64,000 nt of DNA from Psychrobacillus sp044762745 (GCF_044762745.1 NZ_JBIWEX010000001.1:186001-250000), one strand, 5' to 3'; numbered from the stretch's first letter, positions 8,709 through 18,403 are shown. Notes: generated by a model not told the origin, from the sequence alone. Numbers and translations are program-made.

Positions 8709-9482
8709 TTAGATCACTTTCGCTTCGGTATGAAGCAGGTTCACAAGTTCTCCCACCTGTTCAGAAATTTCACCTTCAAGCAAGCGCCCCGCTGCCTTTT
8801 GAGGAGGAAGGTAAATATCCAGCGTTGTTACTTTTGCTTGCACATCCTCTTCTTCAAGATCCAAATCGTCAAGTTCAATTACTTCTAACGGTTTTTTCTT
8901 TGCTTTCATAATTCCCGGAAGCGACGGATAACGGGGCTCGTTTAATCCTTGCTGACACGTCACAAGAACAGGTAGCGACGTCTGAATCACTTCTGAATCC
9001 CCTTCAACATCTCGCGTAATAATGACATCGCTACCGTTTACATCGATTTTTGTTATTGTCGTAGCGTATGGAATGTCTAGTCCTTCTGCAACACGGGGTC
9101 CGACTTGACCACTTCCGCCGTCAATCGCCACGTTACCGGCAAAAATGATATCGGCTTCTTTATCTTTTAAATACTCTGTTAAGATTTTCGCTGTTGTATA
9201 CTGGTCACCTTCATCAAGATTTTCTTCCGTATTGATAAGCACTGCTTTATCTGCGCCCATTGCAAGCGCTGTCCGCAATTGCTTTTCCGCATCCTCATTG
9301 CCGACAGACACTACCGTCACTTCTCCGCCGTGAATATCGCGTAGAAGAATCGCTTCTTCTACGCCATATTCGTCATACGGATTAATGATAAATTCTGCAC
9401 CATTCTCCTCAATTTCCCCATTAGCGATTGCAATTTTCTCTTCTGTATCAAATGTTCTTTTCAATAGTGCATAGATTTTCAT
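8709..9482 (-). CDS. etfB: Electron transfer flavoprotein beta subunit
   Basis: A 257-residue ETF-beta, starting MKIYALLKRTFDTEEKIAIA and containing AGNVAIDGGSGQVGPRVAEGL and the conserved LPVLVTCQQGLNEPRYPSLP (recognition-loop and AMP-binding region). It forms a heterodimer with EtfA. Its ATG overlaps the stop of the upstream hydroxyacyl-CoA dehydrogenase gene (ATGA), implying coupled translation. It is similar along its whole length to the second etfB at 55.8-56.5 kb. Confidence 0.95.
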   Translation of the reverse strand: MKIYALLKRTFDTEEKIAIANGEIEENGAEFIINPYDEYGVEEAILLRDIHGGEVTVVSVGNEDAEKQLRTALAMGADKAVLINTEENLDEGDQYTTAKILTEYLKDKEADIIFAGNVAIDGGSGQVGPRVAEGLDIPYATTITKIDVNGSDVIITRDVEGDSEVIQTSLPVLVTCQQGLNEPRYPSLPGIMKAKKKPLEVIELDDLDLEEEDVQAKVTTLDIYLPPQKAAGRLLEGEISEQVGELVNLLHTEAKVI

Positions 9483-10372
9483 ACCGTTACCTCCACTCGG
9501 ATTCCTTTTTCGTCATATTCATAAAATCCTTTGCCTGTCTTTTTACCCAGCTCGCCTTTTTTCACTTTTTCAGTGACAATACGGGATGGTTTGTCCTGTT
9601 CATCGCCACTTTCGTTATATCGTTGCATCCGCACAAAATAATTTACATCGATGCCCGTTAAATCCATTAAAGCAAACGGACCAATCGGGTGATTCAACGC
9701 TTTTTTACAGACAAGATCAATTTCTTCATGTGTGGCGTAACCATTTTCATACAAAAATAAAGCCTCATCCATTAATTTGCCGAGAATTCGATTGGCGATA
9801 AAACCGGAAATTTCTTTTTTCAACAAGACAGGTGTTTTACGGATACTTTTCACAAAAGCCATACTTTTCTCAGCCGTTTCATCAGATGTATGGGGTCCCT
9901 TCACCACTTCAACCATCTCCATGACAAGTACAGGATTAAAGAAGTGAATATTGCAAACACTTTCCGGATGGCTCACGACATCTGCTAGTTTCGAACTGAC
10001 AATTGTTGAACTGTTTGTCGCTAATATCGTATGGGGGGCAACAATTTTATCGAGCTTTGCAAAAAGTTCACGTTTCGCTTCCAATTTTTCAGCGATCGCT
10101 TCAATCACCAGATTTGCATTAGATAAGTCCTCTATGTTGTCAGTAAAATTCAGGCGTTTAAATGCATTGTCTACTTCTTCCCGGGTATATCTCCCTTTTA
10201 CAACCCGCTTTTCCATCTGTTCATGGAGAAACGCCTTTGCTTTAACAAGACTTTCCGGTTCAATATCTTGCAATGTGACCAGGTGGCCTGCAAGCGCACA
10301 AACCATCGCAATTTGCGAACCCATCGCACCTGAACCGACAATCGCTACTTGCTTAATTTCATTGTTTTCCAT
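9479..10372 (-). CDS. 3-hydroxybutyryl-CoA dehydrogenase-like enzyme
   Basis: A 297-residue protein (from MENNEIKQVAIVGSGAMG) with the NAD-binding motif GSGAMGSQIA, the catalytic His in NIHFFNPVLVMEMVEVV and the C-terminal LNHPIGPFALMDLTGIDVNY. It belongs to the 3-hydroxyacyl-CoA dehydrogenase family but is a different subtype from the other two in the window. The ATG lies inside the end of the ligase gene (14-bp overlap) behind AGAGGGG; an in-frame GTG four codons earlier is too close to that site. The ATGA overlap with etfB links the two. Confidence 0.92.
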   Translation of the reverse strand: MENNEIKQVAIVGSGAMGSQIAMVCALAGHLVTLQDIEPESLVKAKAFLHEQMEKRVVKGRYTREEVDNAFKRLNFTDNIEDLSNANLVIEAIAEKLEAKRELFAKLDKIVAPHTILATNSSTIVSSKLADVVSHPESVCNIHFFNPVLVMEMVEVVKGPHTSDETAEKSMAFVKSIRKTPVLLKKEISGFIANRILGKLMDEALFLYENGYATHEEIDLVCKKALNHPIGPFALMDLTGIDVNYFVRMQRYNESGDEQDKPSRIVTEKVKKGELGKKTGKGFYEYDEKGIRVEVTV

Positions 10373-11984
10373 CTTGTCCCACACCCCTCTTCGTTAATTC
10401 CTCTTTAACAAGCAGTCGTTTTAATAGCTTACCGACTGTATTTCTTGGTAGTTTTTCAATCACTTCAAATTCCTTCGGTACTTTGTAAGGAGTTAATCTT
10501 GTATAGCAATACCCCTTTATTTCATCGAGATCGATTGTGACACCATCTTTAGGAACAATAAACGCTTTAATCGTTTCCTCGAGCTCCACTTGAGGGATAC
10601 TGACGACTGCAGCTTCTTGAATATCTGGATGTTCATATAAGACACTCTCTACTTCCTGAGGGTAAATATTAAAACCGCCTACAATAATCATTTCTTTTTT
10701 TCTGCCGACAATATAAAAATAGCCTTCTTCGTCCATCATCGACAGGTCACCTGTATACAGCCAACCGTTCTGTAGCGCCTTTCTCGTTTCTTCCGCACTA
10801 TTCCAGTAGCCTTTCATAATTTGGGGACCTTTAATAAGTAATTCACCAACACAATTGGATCCTAACTCTGTACCATTGTCGTCAATAATCATGCAATCGG
10901 TACCCGGAAATGGTATGCCGATGCTCCCTATTTTTCGTTTAGCAAATGTCGGATTGCGGTGTGTCGAAGGGGAGGCTTCAGATAAGCCAAAACCTTCACC
11001 AATGACTGCACCTGTCAATTCTTCGAAACGCTTAATGACTTCGATAGGAAGCGGAGCGGAACCACATGAACAAAATTTTAAACACTTCAAATCGTATTCT
11101 TCGATCTGTGGATAATTGACGAACGCATTATACATTTTAGGTACTCCTGGAAAAAAAGTCGGTCGATATTTCCTTACATTCGTTAGAACGGTTTCTATTT
11201 CAAACTTCGGAAACAATAAAACCGTTGCGCCAATGTAAATACCAAGATTCATTGCACTTGTCATTGCATAGACGTGGTAAAGCGGTGTTGCGGTCAGGAT
11301 TATTTCTTCACCCGGTATCATCGCCTCACCATACATTTCAACACTTTGAACAACATTGGAAGTAAGATTGTAATGCGTGAGCATTGCCCCTTTCATGACG
11401 CCAGTTGTTCCACCAGTATATTGAATAACAGCGACGTCTTCATGCGGATTAACGTCTTCAGATCCAGTTATTGCCGTTCCATTGTCAATCAGGGTTGAAA
11501 GTGATACATATCCACTGTCGTCATTTTCACTCGTAAAGCACTGTATAAACGCATACACGCCTTTTATTTCTTCAACTGTGCGTTTCGCTATCTTATCAAA
11601 CACAATATATTGCGCACGTGAATCAATCAAAATCTGCATCAACTCACGGGAAGTATACATAGGGTTCACTTGGACAACAACGAGTCCCAATGCCTGTGCG
11701 GCATAGTAGCTTACAATATAAAGAGGGTGATTGGCCATCATCAGTCCAATTCGATCCCCTTTTTTCAATCCAATCTCTTTCCACTTTCCAGCAAGTTTGT
11801 CGACTTGCGTCTTTAACGTAATATAATTTGTTGGCTCGTCTTCAAAAATAATCGCTGTATGGTTCGGAAACTGCTGAACAGTATTTTCGAGCAAAGCGTA
11901 AATTGAACTTTCTGGAAGCTGAATGGATAATGTTCGCTTTTCATACCATTGCTCCCACGGTTTATTTACAGTCATTTTCACCAT
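10359..11984 (-). CDS. AMP-forming acyl-CoA synthetase
   Basis: A protein of about 541 residues. Motifs in order: the ATP/P-loop YTGGTTGVMKGAMLTH (about residues 183-198), the linker and A-motifs GFGLSEASP and GWLYTGDLSMMDEEGYFYIVG, the hinge GRKKEMIIVGGFNIYP, and the C-terminal catalytic lysine region PRNTVGKLLKR. It activates a fatty or related carboxylic acid to acyl-AMP and then acyl-CoA. The start is ambiguous (ATG at codons 11 and 14 of the longest frame); I chose the one after GTGGGGGTG. It lies directly downstream of the acyl-CoA dehydrogenase gene. Confidence 0.92.
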   Translation of the reverse strand: MVKMTVNKPWEQWYEKRTLSIQLPESSIYALLENTVQQFPNHTAIIFEDEPTNYITLKTQVDKLAGKWKEIGLKKGDRIGLMMANHPLYIVSYYAAQALGLVVVQVNPMYTSRELMQILIDSRAQYIVFDKIAKRTVEEIKGVYAFIQCFTSENDDSGYVSLSTLIDNGTAITGSEDVNPHEDVAVIQYTGGTTGVMKGAMLTHYNLTSNVVQSVEMYGEAMIPGEEIILTATPLYHVYAMTSAMNLGIYIGATVLLFPKFEIETVLTNVRKYRPTFFPGVPKMYNAFVNYPQIEEYDLKCLKFCSCGSAPLPIEVIKRFEELTGAVIGEGFGLSEASPSTHRNPTFAKRKIGSIGIPFPGTDCMIIDDNGTELGSNCVGELLIKGPQIMKGYWNSAEETRKALQNGWLYTGDLSMMDEEGYFYIVGRKKEMIIVGGFNIYPQEVESVLYEHPDIQEAAVVSIPQVELEETIKAFIVPKDGVTIDLDEIKGYCYTRLTPYKVPKEFEVIEKLPRNTVGKLLKRLLVKEELTKRGVGQDGKQ

Positions 11985-12096
11985 CTGCACCCCCACTTCC
12001 AATGATTTGTTCATACATTTCTCGTTTTCATTAATCGATGCGCTACACTTTAGCCACCCAACAACTTATCGGTCTATAGTAATAACCGCGTATCTA

Positions 12097-13242
12097 TTAA
12101 TCTTCTAATACGTTACGAGCAATAATGAGTCGTTGAATTTCATTTGTACCTTCGTAAATTTTCGTGATGCGTGCATCACGATAAAATCTTTCAATTGGAT
12201 AATCCGCTACATATCCCATGCCACCGTGAATTTGAACAGCTTTATCTGCAACTCTATTAAATACATCAGATGCAAAGAGTTTCGCCATGGACGCTTCTTT
12301 AATTACCTTTTTTCCATCATCAATCATATGGGCTGCCTTCAATGTCAGCATACGGGCCGCCTCCGTTTCCGTTGCCATATCTGCGAGCATCCATTGAATC
12401 GCTTGGTTATCCGCAATTGGCTTACCGAACTGTTTCCTCTCTTTTGCATATGTGGCAGACATTTCGATCAATTTATCGCAAGATCCTACTGCTCTGGCAG
12501 CGAGCCCAACACGCCCTTCACCAAGAATTTTCAACGCGGACATATAGCCCATTCCAACTTCTCCGATCACATTTACGTCGGGCACTTCACAGTCTTCAAA
12601 AATGAGCTGAGCAGTATAAGAACCACGAAGCCCCATTTTTTTATCGATTTTTCCTATCGTAAAACCAGGAAAATCTTTCTCGATCAAGAACGCGGTAATG
12701 CCGCCTTTTGCCCCTTTTTCTTTATCCGTTAAAGCAAAGACGGTAAAAACATCCGCAACCGGCGCGTTTGTAATAAAATGTTTCGTTCCATTTACAATCC
12801 ATTTATCGCCACGTTTTTCCGCTCTTGTTTCTAAATTGGTTGCATCAGATCCGGCTCCTGGTTCTGAAAGCGCAAATGCCGCAATTTTTTCTCCGGCTGC
12901 CATTGCTGGCAAATACTTTTCTTTTAAATAAGGAGAAGCCAATTTCACTAGACCGGTACTTCCTATCCCCGTATGTGCGCTGATCAAGCTCACAAAACCA
13001 TTATGGGTCCGACCAAGCTGTTCTAGGACAATCGCTTTACCAACCGTATTTAATCCGATTCCACTGTACTCTTCAGGAATACTCATTCCGAACAATCCAA
13101 GTTCTTTTGCCTGTTCGATTAAATGCTGCGGAATTTTATCCTCCTCTTCGATTTGCTGTGCGTAAGGTTCTACTTCTCTTTCCACATAGTTCCGAACCAT
13201 TTGTTTCATTTGTTCAATTTCTGGTTTCAATTGTGTTAGCAT
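12097..13242 (-). CDS. Acyl-CoA dehydrogenase
   Basis: A 381-residue FAD enzyme of normal length. It has the signatures FALSEPGAGSDATNLETRAE (FAD/substrate region), KMGLRGSYTAQLIFEDCEVP, QIHGGMGYVADYPIERFYRD and ITKIYEGTNEIQR, the last with the catalytic Glu. It introduces the alpha-beta double bond and gives electrons to ETF, whose genes are in the same operon. The ATG follows AAAAGGGAGGAAA. It is the first gene after the sigma-54-type promoter at 13.29-13.31 kb, so it probably heads the whole left operon. Confidence 0.95.
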   Translation of the reverse strand: MLTQLKPEIEQMKQMVRNYVEREVEPYAQQIEEEDKIPQHLIEQAKELGLFGMSIPEEYSGIGLNTVGKAIVLEQLGRTHNGFVSLISAHTGIGSTGLVKLASPYLKEKYLPAMAAGEKIAAFALSEPGAGSDATNLETRAEKRGDKWIVNGTKHFITNAPVADVFTVFALTDKEKGAKGGITAFLIEKDFPGFTIGKIDKKMGLRGSYTAQLIFEDCEVPDVNVIGEVGMGYMSALKILGEGRVGLAARAVGSCDKLIEMSATYAKERKQFGKPIADNQAIQWMLADMATETEAARMLTLKAAHMIDDGKKVIKEASMAKLFASDVFNRVADKAVQIHGGMGYVADYPIERFYRDARITKIYEGTNEIQRLIIARNVLED

Positions 13243-13291
13243 GCTCGTTTCCTCCCTTTTATGGTCAATCTCAATGACTATATGGTAGTAC

Positions 13292-13309
13292 TTGCAAGTT
13301 ACGTGCCAA
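13292..13309 (-). promoter_or_regulatory. Sigma-54 (-24/-12) promoter
   Basis: On the minus strand the sequence reads TTGGCACGTAACTTGCAA, matching the sigma-54 consensus TGGCAC-N5-TTGC with the GG and GC exactly 12 apart. Transcription would start near 13282, about 40 bases before the acyl-CoA dehydrogenase ATG. The cluster encodes sigma-54 and two activators of it. Confidence 0.85.
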
Positions 13310-13370
13310 ACTTTAAATTGCTCTTCCTCTTGTTTTTTTGAAGATTCTGTATATTACTAGTTACTCTATA

Positions 13371-13429
13371 AATTCATTTTTGAATCGAATCATGTGCAAT
13401 CCTTTCTGTATGCGATTCAAAAATGAATT
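13371..13429. promoter_or_regulatory. 17-bp perfect inverted repeat, likely activator-binding site
   Basis: AATTCATTTTTGAATCG at 13371-13387 is repeated as its exact reverse complement at 13413-13429. Each arm is also an imperfect palindrome (ATTCA...TGAAT), and the arm centres are 42 bp, about four helical turns, apart. They lie about 90-150 bp upstream of the predicted transcription start, the usual place for upstream activator sites of sigma-54 activators. The nearby activator gene at 14.4-16.1 kb is the natural candidate. A large-loop hairpin acting only as RNA is the alternative. Confidence 0.6.
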
Positions 13430-13465
13430 ACCGATTCACTTTTGTTCATTAATTCTAAACAAAAT

Positions 13466-13491
13466 AAAAAACCTGTAATAAATACAGGTTT
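13466..13491 (-). terminator. Rho-independent terminator after the ketopantoate reductase gene
   Basis: On the minus strand AACCTGTA and TACAGGTT form an 8-bp stem with a short loop, followed by TTTTTTATTTT. It overlaps the stop codon of the panE-like gene and would end transcription from the regulator region. Confidence 0.75.
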
Positions 13492-14398
13492 AAAGGGAAC
13501 TTTCTTTACTTTTTAATAGTAAATAAACTGTTTTCAATGTGTTAATTGATTTCCCGTGACCATCAGCCTTTTTGACTAAATAGCCTACCAACTCTTCCGC
13601 TTCCGACACTTTTCCCTTTCGAATGTCTTGAAGCATCGACGTTGTATGTGTTCTTGCAAATTCCGCATTTTGAAAAGCGATTTGGACGTCTTTTTCATTT
13701 AATGGATAGCCGGACAATATGGCCATCTCAATGGATTCCAATCCAATCATCCATGCGATTTGCCTTAAGTAAGGATCATCAAGTATTTGTCCGACTGACC
13801 GATCTGTTGCTGCGGATAACGGATTAAATATTAAATTCCATAAATATTTTTTCCATTTTCTCAATAAAATTTGTTTAGAAATATCCGTAGGGATTTCGGC
13901 TCCTTTGAAAAGTTCTGAAAACCTCTTTTCTACTTCTTGTCCATCTTCACTTAACGAACCAATCACAAGTTTATACCTTCCACTTTGTTGTATGACACCG
14001 GGCGATTCGACTTCCGCCTGAACGTATACCGCTGCAGACAGTACCCGTTCTTTGCCGAATAACTCGACAAGTGTTTCTTCGTTGCTCACGCCATTCTGAA
14101 GTGTCATGACATAAGCTGATTCCTGAATCACTTCATTCAGCCTTTCTGCGACCTCTTTCGTATCCCCCGATTTCACACAAAACAAGATGAGTTCACAGTC
14201 GGCAAGGTCTTCAACATTTTCGGAAAATGCTTGTTGAATTACTATTTTTTCATTCTCTTTAATGATGGTCAGTCCATTTTTGTTCATTTCGGTTAAGTGA
14301 GCCCCGCGTGCAATGTATGTTACATCATGCCCGGCTTCTGAAAAGAAACTGCCGAAAAAAGAGCCGACTGCTCCGCTTCCCATAACTCCAATTTTCAT
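13490..14398 (-). CDS. Ketopantoate reductase-like (PanE/ApbA family) dehydrogenase
   Basis: A 302-residue protein with the N-terminal NADP motif GVMGSGAVGSFFGSFFSEAG (about residues 4-23), the conserved LQNGVSNEE segment and the Lys of RKWKKYLWNLIFNPL in the helical C-terminal domain. Family members reduce 2-dehydropantoate to pantoate with NADPH; many PanE paralogues in catabolic clusters act on other 2-oxo acids, so the pantothenate role is not certain here. It sits 11 bp downstream of the sigma-54 activator gene and is probably cotranscribed with it. Confidence 0.8.
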   Translation of the reverse strand: MKIGVMGSGAVGSFFGSFFSEAGHDVTYIARGAHLTEMNKNGLTIIKENEKIVIQQAFSENVEDLADCELILFCVKSGDTKEVAERLNEVIQESAYVMTLQNGVSNEETLVELFGKERVLSAAVYVQAEVESPGVIQQSGRYKLVIGSLSEDGQEVEKRFSELFKGAEIPTDISKQILLRKWKKYLWNLIFNPLSAATDRSVGQILDDPYLRQIAWMIGLESIEMAILSGYPLNEKDVQIAFQNAEFARTHTTSMLQDIRKGKVSEAEELVGYLVKKADGHGKSINTLKTVYLLLKSKESSL

Positions 14399-14409
14399 AG
14401 ACGATTACC

Positions 14410-16083
14410 CTACCCTTTCAATACAATATTATACTTTTTCAGTTTCCTAACAATCGTTGGTTGACTTGTGTCAAGAGCCTTTGCAAGGTCATATGTTGTC
14501 ATGTACTTTTCAGCTGCCTGCTTTAACACGTTTTCCTCAGCTCGTTCTACCGCTTTTTTCAATGTAATCGTTTCATTATCTCTAATAGAATAAAAGTATT
14601 CTTCTTTTTTGTATTCGGCCGGAAGATGTTCAAGCTTAAGCAGTTCTTCCCTATTAAGCAGTACGATTTGTTCTAGTAAATTCGATAACTCTCTTATATT
14701 TCCCGGCCATTGATACCGGTAAAAAAAAGCAGTTAGCTCCGCATCTAATTCTTTTTTCATCCCATACTTCACATTTATATCATTCAAAAATATTTTGATT
14801 AACGAATAAATCTCCTCTTTACGCTCTCGTAAAGGGGGGATGGCTATAGGTATGACATTTAAACGATAATAGAGATCTTCACGGAATTTACCCTCCTGAA
14901 CCATCTCTTTTAAATTCCGATTCGTTGCTGCAATCAGGCGAACATCGATTTTTTTAGTAGACGTACCTCCAACCCGCTGAATTTCTCTTTCTTGAATGAC
15001 CCTTAGCAATTTCACTTGAAGATCCAATGGCATTTCACCAATTTCATCTAAGAACAAAACGCCTTTATCTGCCATTTCAAACATACCTGGTTTCCCATTC
15101 TTATTGGCACCTGTAAAAGCCCCTCCTGCATACCCGAACAATTCCGATTCAAGTAAATTAGCAGGAATAGCACCACAATTCACTTTAATATATTTGCCAC
15201 TTCTGCTCCGTTCACTTTCATTAAATATATATTTAGCCAGTACATCTTTACCAACTCCAGTTTCACCAAGAATCAGGACCGTAGCTGACACATTCGCAAT
15301 TCGCTTAGCTGTGTCATAGATGGATTGCATCTGTTTGTTTTTCACAACGGTCTTTAAATCTATGAAAGTACCGCTTCCTTTTAATCCTTCAATTTCCTCT
15401 TGGTAGCTTTTATTTAATTCATTCGCTTTACGAAGTGCGGTTTGCAAGTCATTCAGATCGGATAAGTCACGGATATTCGTCACCACGGCTTCCACTTCGC
15501 CTTGTTCATCGAAAACCGGATTGCCCGTAAGGAGTGTTTCTTTGCCTGAATAATTGAGTTGCACAAGGGATACACTTCTTTTATTTTTTATGACTTTATC
15601 TGTGACAGAATTCTCAAGAATCCCTCGCTTCACTAAAGCGTCCACGTTCTTATTTAAATAGTATTCTTTCGGAATTCCTGTAATTCTTTCAATGGCCGAG
15701 TTCGTCCGCAATGTAACGCCATCCCGATTTGTAATGTAAATTCCGTCGTAGGAATTTTCAATGACTGCATCCAGATGCCGATTTAGCAGCTGTAACTCCT
15801 TTAGCTCACTGATTTTATTTTCAAGTTCCCGTGACCGAATACCGACATAGACACTCCGATCCTCAGTCAATTGCTCTTTTAAAAAAATATAGCTTTTATC
15901 GTTCAATCGGGCTTGAATCAATCTATCTCCCTGCTCGGCATGCCATACTTCAAAGAGTTCTTTGATAGGCTTATGCATAACGTCTTTTTTCATATCGGAT
16001 AAAAGTCGCTCATTCATGTTGATCACTTCATCATTGAATGATGTTTCAAGACAGAAAAACGGTAAGTTATCTACTACTATCAC
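14410..16083 (-). CDS. Sigma-54-dependent transcriptional activator (PAS-AAA+-Fis HTH)
   Basis: A 557-residue protein with GTG start after GGGGGAGGG; the longer frame reads 25 codons upstream without a better start. It has an N-terminal sensory part of two PAS-like segments (one includes SYDGIYITNRDGVTLRTNSA), then the AAA+ domain with Walker A GETGVGKD, the sigma-54 contact loop GAFTGA and Walker B GVLFLDEIGEMPL, and a C-terminal Fis-type helix-turn-helix TYDLAKALDTSQPTIVRKLK. It opens complexes of RNA polymerase with sigma-54. It has no response-regulator receiver domain, so it probably senses a small molecule directly. The inverted repeat and sigma-54 promoter 1 kb away suggest it controls the left operon. 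Confidence 0.93.
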   Translation of the reverse strand: MIVVDNLPFFCLETSFNDEVINMNERLLSDMKKDVMHKPIKELFEVWHAEQGDRLIQARLNDKSYIFLKEQLTEDRSVYVGIRSRELENKISELKELQLLNRHLDAVIENSYDGIYITNRDGVTLRTNSAIERITGIPKEYYLNKNVDALVKRGILENSVTDKVIKNKRSVSLVQLNYSGKETLLTGNPVFDEQGEVEAVVTNIRDLSDLNDLQTALRKANELNKSYQEEIEGLKGSGTFIDLKTVVKNKQMQSIYDTAKRIANVSATVLILGETGVGKDVLAKYIFNESERSRSGKYIKVNCGAIPANLLESELFGYAGGAFTGANKNGKPGMFEMADKGVLFLDEIGEMPLDLQVKLLRVIQEREIQRVGGTSTKKIDVRLIAATNRNLKEMVQEGKFREDLYYRLNVIPIAIPPLRERKEEIYSLIKIFLNDINVKYGMKKELDAELTAFFYRYQWPGNIRELSNLLEQIVLLNREELLKLEHLPAEYKKEEYFYSIRDNETITLKKAVERAEENVLKQAAEKYMTTYDLAKALDTSQPTIVRKLKKYNIVLKG

Positions 16084-16191
16084 TTTCAACCCTCCCCCTT
16101 GAACAATGTTACCTATATTTTCGGAATAATGCAAAAGTCCAACTGGCAAGAATTTCATTTTTCATTGACTTTTTCTGCTAGCAGCCTTCCT

Positions 16192-17365
16192 TTATTGAGC
16201 TGCAAAGGGGGATGCATACAGGGATAGAATAATCGGAATCAACGATAATACAAACAAAAAAATAAAAACCAACCCAAACCGCAGTAGGCTATCATGGTGA
16301 TAAGTGAGCAAATTTCCTGAAATGGCAATTCCGATTCCTCCTCCCATATACTGAAACAATTGAAGTGTGCCAATTCCTGTTGGCAATTGATCTTTAGACA
16401 AGATTTTCGTTAAAATATTTGGCAAACTTGTTGTTATACAAACAAAGCCGCTACTTGAAAGACTAAAAATAACGATAATGAAAACAATAGAAAGATTTCC
16501 ACATAAACTTCCCACTAACCCTGCAATAGCCATCAGGAAAGTCCCCCCAAGAGCTACCCACTTAGCACCAATCCGATCAACCATCTTTCCCGCTACGATT
16601 GATAGCACAACCGCAGTAATTGCTCCCGGAAATAGAGTGAGACCAATTAATACAGCACTTTCCATTTTGAAAACCCTGGCAAGTTGTAATAGCATTAAGA
16701 ACAAAACGAAAAGTTACAAAAACCAATGGCAGTAATCGAGAGAAAGGAAGGGTCTTTTATTAAAGTAGGCTGTAAAAACGGCTCTTTGTGGCGGTTAATA
16801 TGTTTAAAGAATATGACTAGTATCGCGATTAATAAAGGACTGAATAGCCAGGAATAACTGATAATACTTAAAAAAAGGACAATCCCTACGAAAAATTAAG
16901 CATGCCAACGTAGTCAAACCCCTTTTTTTCCCATTTTTCAAGAGGGAGTAAACGAAAATAAAACGGTAGACCAATGATCGACAATAGCGAAACGCCAAAT
17001 AAATATCGCCATCCAAAAAACTCTGTTAGGACACCACCTACCAAAGGGCCAATTCCAAAGCCAATCGGTTGGTCAAAACGATGAATTTCATTCGCTCTAT
17101 ACCATCTCCTCCATGTTTCAATTTGAGATTTATTCTTAATTCCGTATTTCTCCATAATTTCTTTCGTCGTTAACTGACCACTCATTTTTTCTTTTACGAC
17201 TGCCCATTTAATCTCACTTGTATACACGTTTTTGCCCATACAAAAACACCTCCGATTTAAGTACTTGTTTTAAGTGTACCATTACCGAAGGTGTTTTATA
17301 TTGTCTCACTATTTTAGGGTAGTCCAGTCTGCATCTACTTCAAAGATACCTTTTTTCTTTGTCAT
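16192..17365 (-). pseudogene. MFS drug-exporter-type transporter, interrupted and frameshifted
   Basis: A start MTKKKGIFEVDAD with ATG at 17363-17365 and a GGAGGAG site is cut after 13 codons by an IS3 remnant. MFS sequence then resumes with FGIGPLVGGVLTEFFGWRYL. A frame change near 16890 leads into FVGIVLFLSIISYSWLF, and another near 16705 into the C-terminal half (170 residues, about five membrane segments, with GKMVDRIGAKWVALGG). The style is that of the DHA2 (14-helix) exporters of Bacillales. At least the second to fifth helices are lost, so it is non-functional. Confidence 0.85.
17062..17326 (-). mobile_element. IS3-family insertion sequence remnant (left end and start of orfA)
   Basis: On the minus strand the remnant begins with an IS3-like terminal sequence TGGACTACCCTAAAATAGTG (17307-17326). 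It continues through an AATCGGAGGTG ribosome site to ATG at 17237-17239 and about 58 codons of a transposase OrfA with its helix-turn-helix (KEIMEKYGIKNKSQIETWRR). It breaks off at HRFDQPIG, directly joined to MFS sequence; the rest of the element and its right end are missing, so a deletion followed insertion. Confidence 0.85.
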
Positions 17366-17430
17366 ACTGTCTCCTCCACTGAAAATAAGTTAGAGGTAGT
17401 AGAACATTTGCAGAGGGATATTGTAGGGAT

Positions 17431-17474
17431 AAAAAAAGGATACTCCCACAGTGTTCTACTCTGCGTTAGTATCC
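17431..17474 (-). terminator. Terminator downstream of the left tRNA-Arg
   Basis: On the minus strand GGATACT and AGTATCC form a stem around a partly self-pairing loop, followed by TTTTTTT. It is about 50 bases after the 3' end of the tRNA. Confidence 0.65.
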
Positions 17475-17525
17475 CTTATCTGCCCAAAATCCTGTAATAT
17501 CAAGGATTGAGACTGTAAAACTGTA

Positions 17526-17599
<74 letters not shown>

Positions 17600-18400
17600 T
17601 TGATGCGGATTATCACGCTAATTTATACGTGAAGTGATGAGGTCAAGGACTAGTCATCGAACCGACTCATTTATTATAGCACCCACTGAAGAATAACGTC
17701 AATACGTTTTTTACTAAATTCCACATGTAACGGCATTATTTACTTATTTTACGAAGTATGTACCGAGGAGTTCTTCGATAATATTCGGCTTATTATCGAT
17801 TACCTGGTGAGATGGTGAATAATTCCGTACGTAAGTCAAAAATGCGTGAAATCGTGCATAATTGGAAATTGGAAACAACGCTTTTCGGTTCGTGCTAGTT
17901 CGATGGCTATTTCGGTTTCCTTCTATCTAATGCATTTAATATTGTAAATCGAACCCTCTGAATATTATCGTTCTTTCCGATAGCATTCCGCTGAAAATCA
18001 TATATCCAGTCAAAAACTAGTGATATACGGATAACTAAAAAACTACAATTCAATCTAAATTAGTGGACAATGCCCGTCGCCTTCATCTGCTTTAGAACGA
18101 CTCCTAACGATTCATTAATACTAATAACGCCCTTCTTCGCCGGTATCGACTTGTTTCCAGCCTTCGCTTGCCCATCCGTGAAAATAACCGATAAGTCCGT
18201 TTTAACAGTCATAACAGATTTCTTTTTCGTCATAAAAAAACGCCCACTATCCATCCGTTAAATCCTTTTTTATACCAGGCTTTAAAGGGGATGGCATGCT
18301 TTTAAAAACAGAAAAATAGTCGACTTAGGAGAACCCTAAAATCTGAAGTGCTTATGAAATTATCTGTCCACAAACGGTGGACACATATTCGGAAAAAAAC
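17600..18400. other. Intergenic region with no convincing gene
   Basis: Apart from one short unsupported open frame at 18060-18254, I see no coding sequence with a ribosome site and no recognisable RNA. The stretch is AT-rich and separates the left tRNA and MFS/IS remnants from the plus-strand transporter block. Confidence 0.5.
18060..18254 (-). CDS. Possible small hypothetical protein
   Basis: A 64-codon frame. The later start MTVKTDLSVIFTDG would give about 50 residues with a compact, soluble-looking composition ending KQMKATGIVH. I do not recognise it. There is no clear ribosome binding site before either ATG, so it may be chance or a gene remnant. It is included only because its amino-acid composition looks protein-like. 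Confidence 0.25.
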   Translation of the reverse strand: MDSGRFFMTKKKSVMTVKTDLSVIFTDGQAKAGNKSIPAKKGVISINESLGVVLKQMKATGIVH

Positions 18401-18403
18401 ATG

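Noticed and set aside
16130..16158. TTGGACTTTTGC near the first activator gene as a sigma-54 promoter
   Set aside because: The spacing between GG and GC is only 8.
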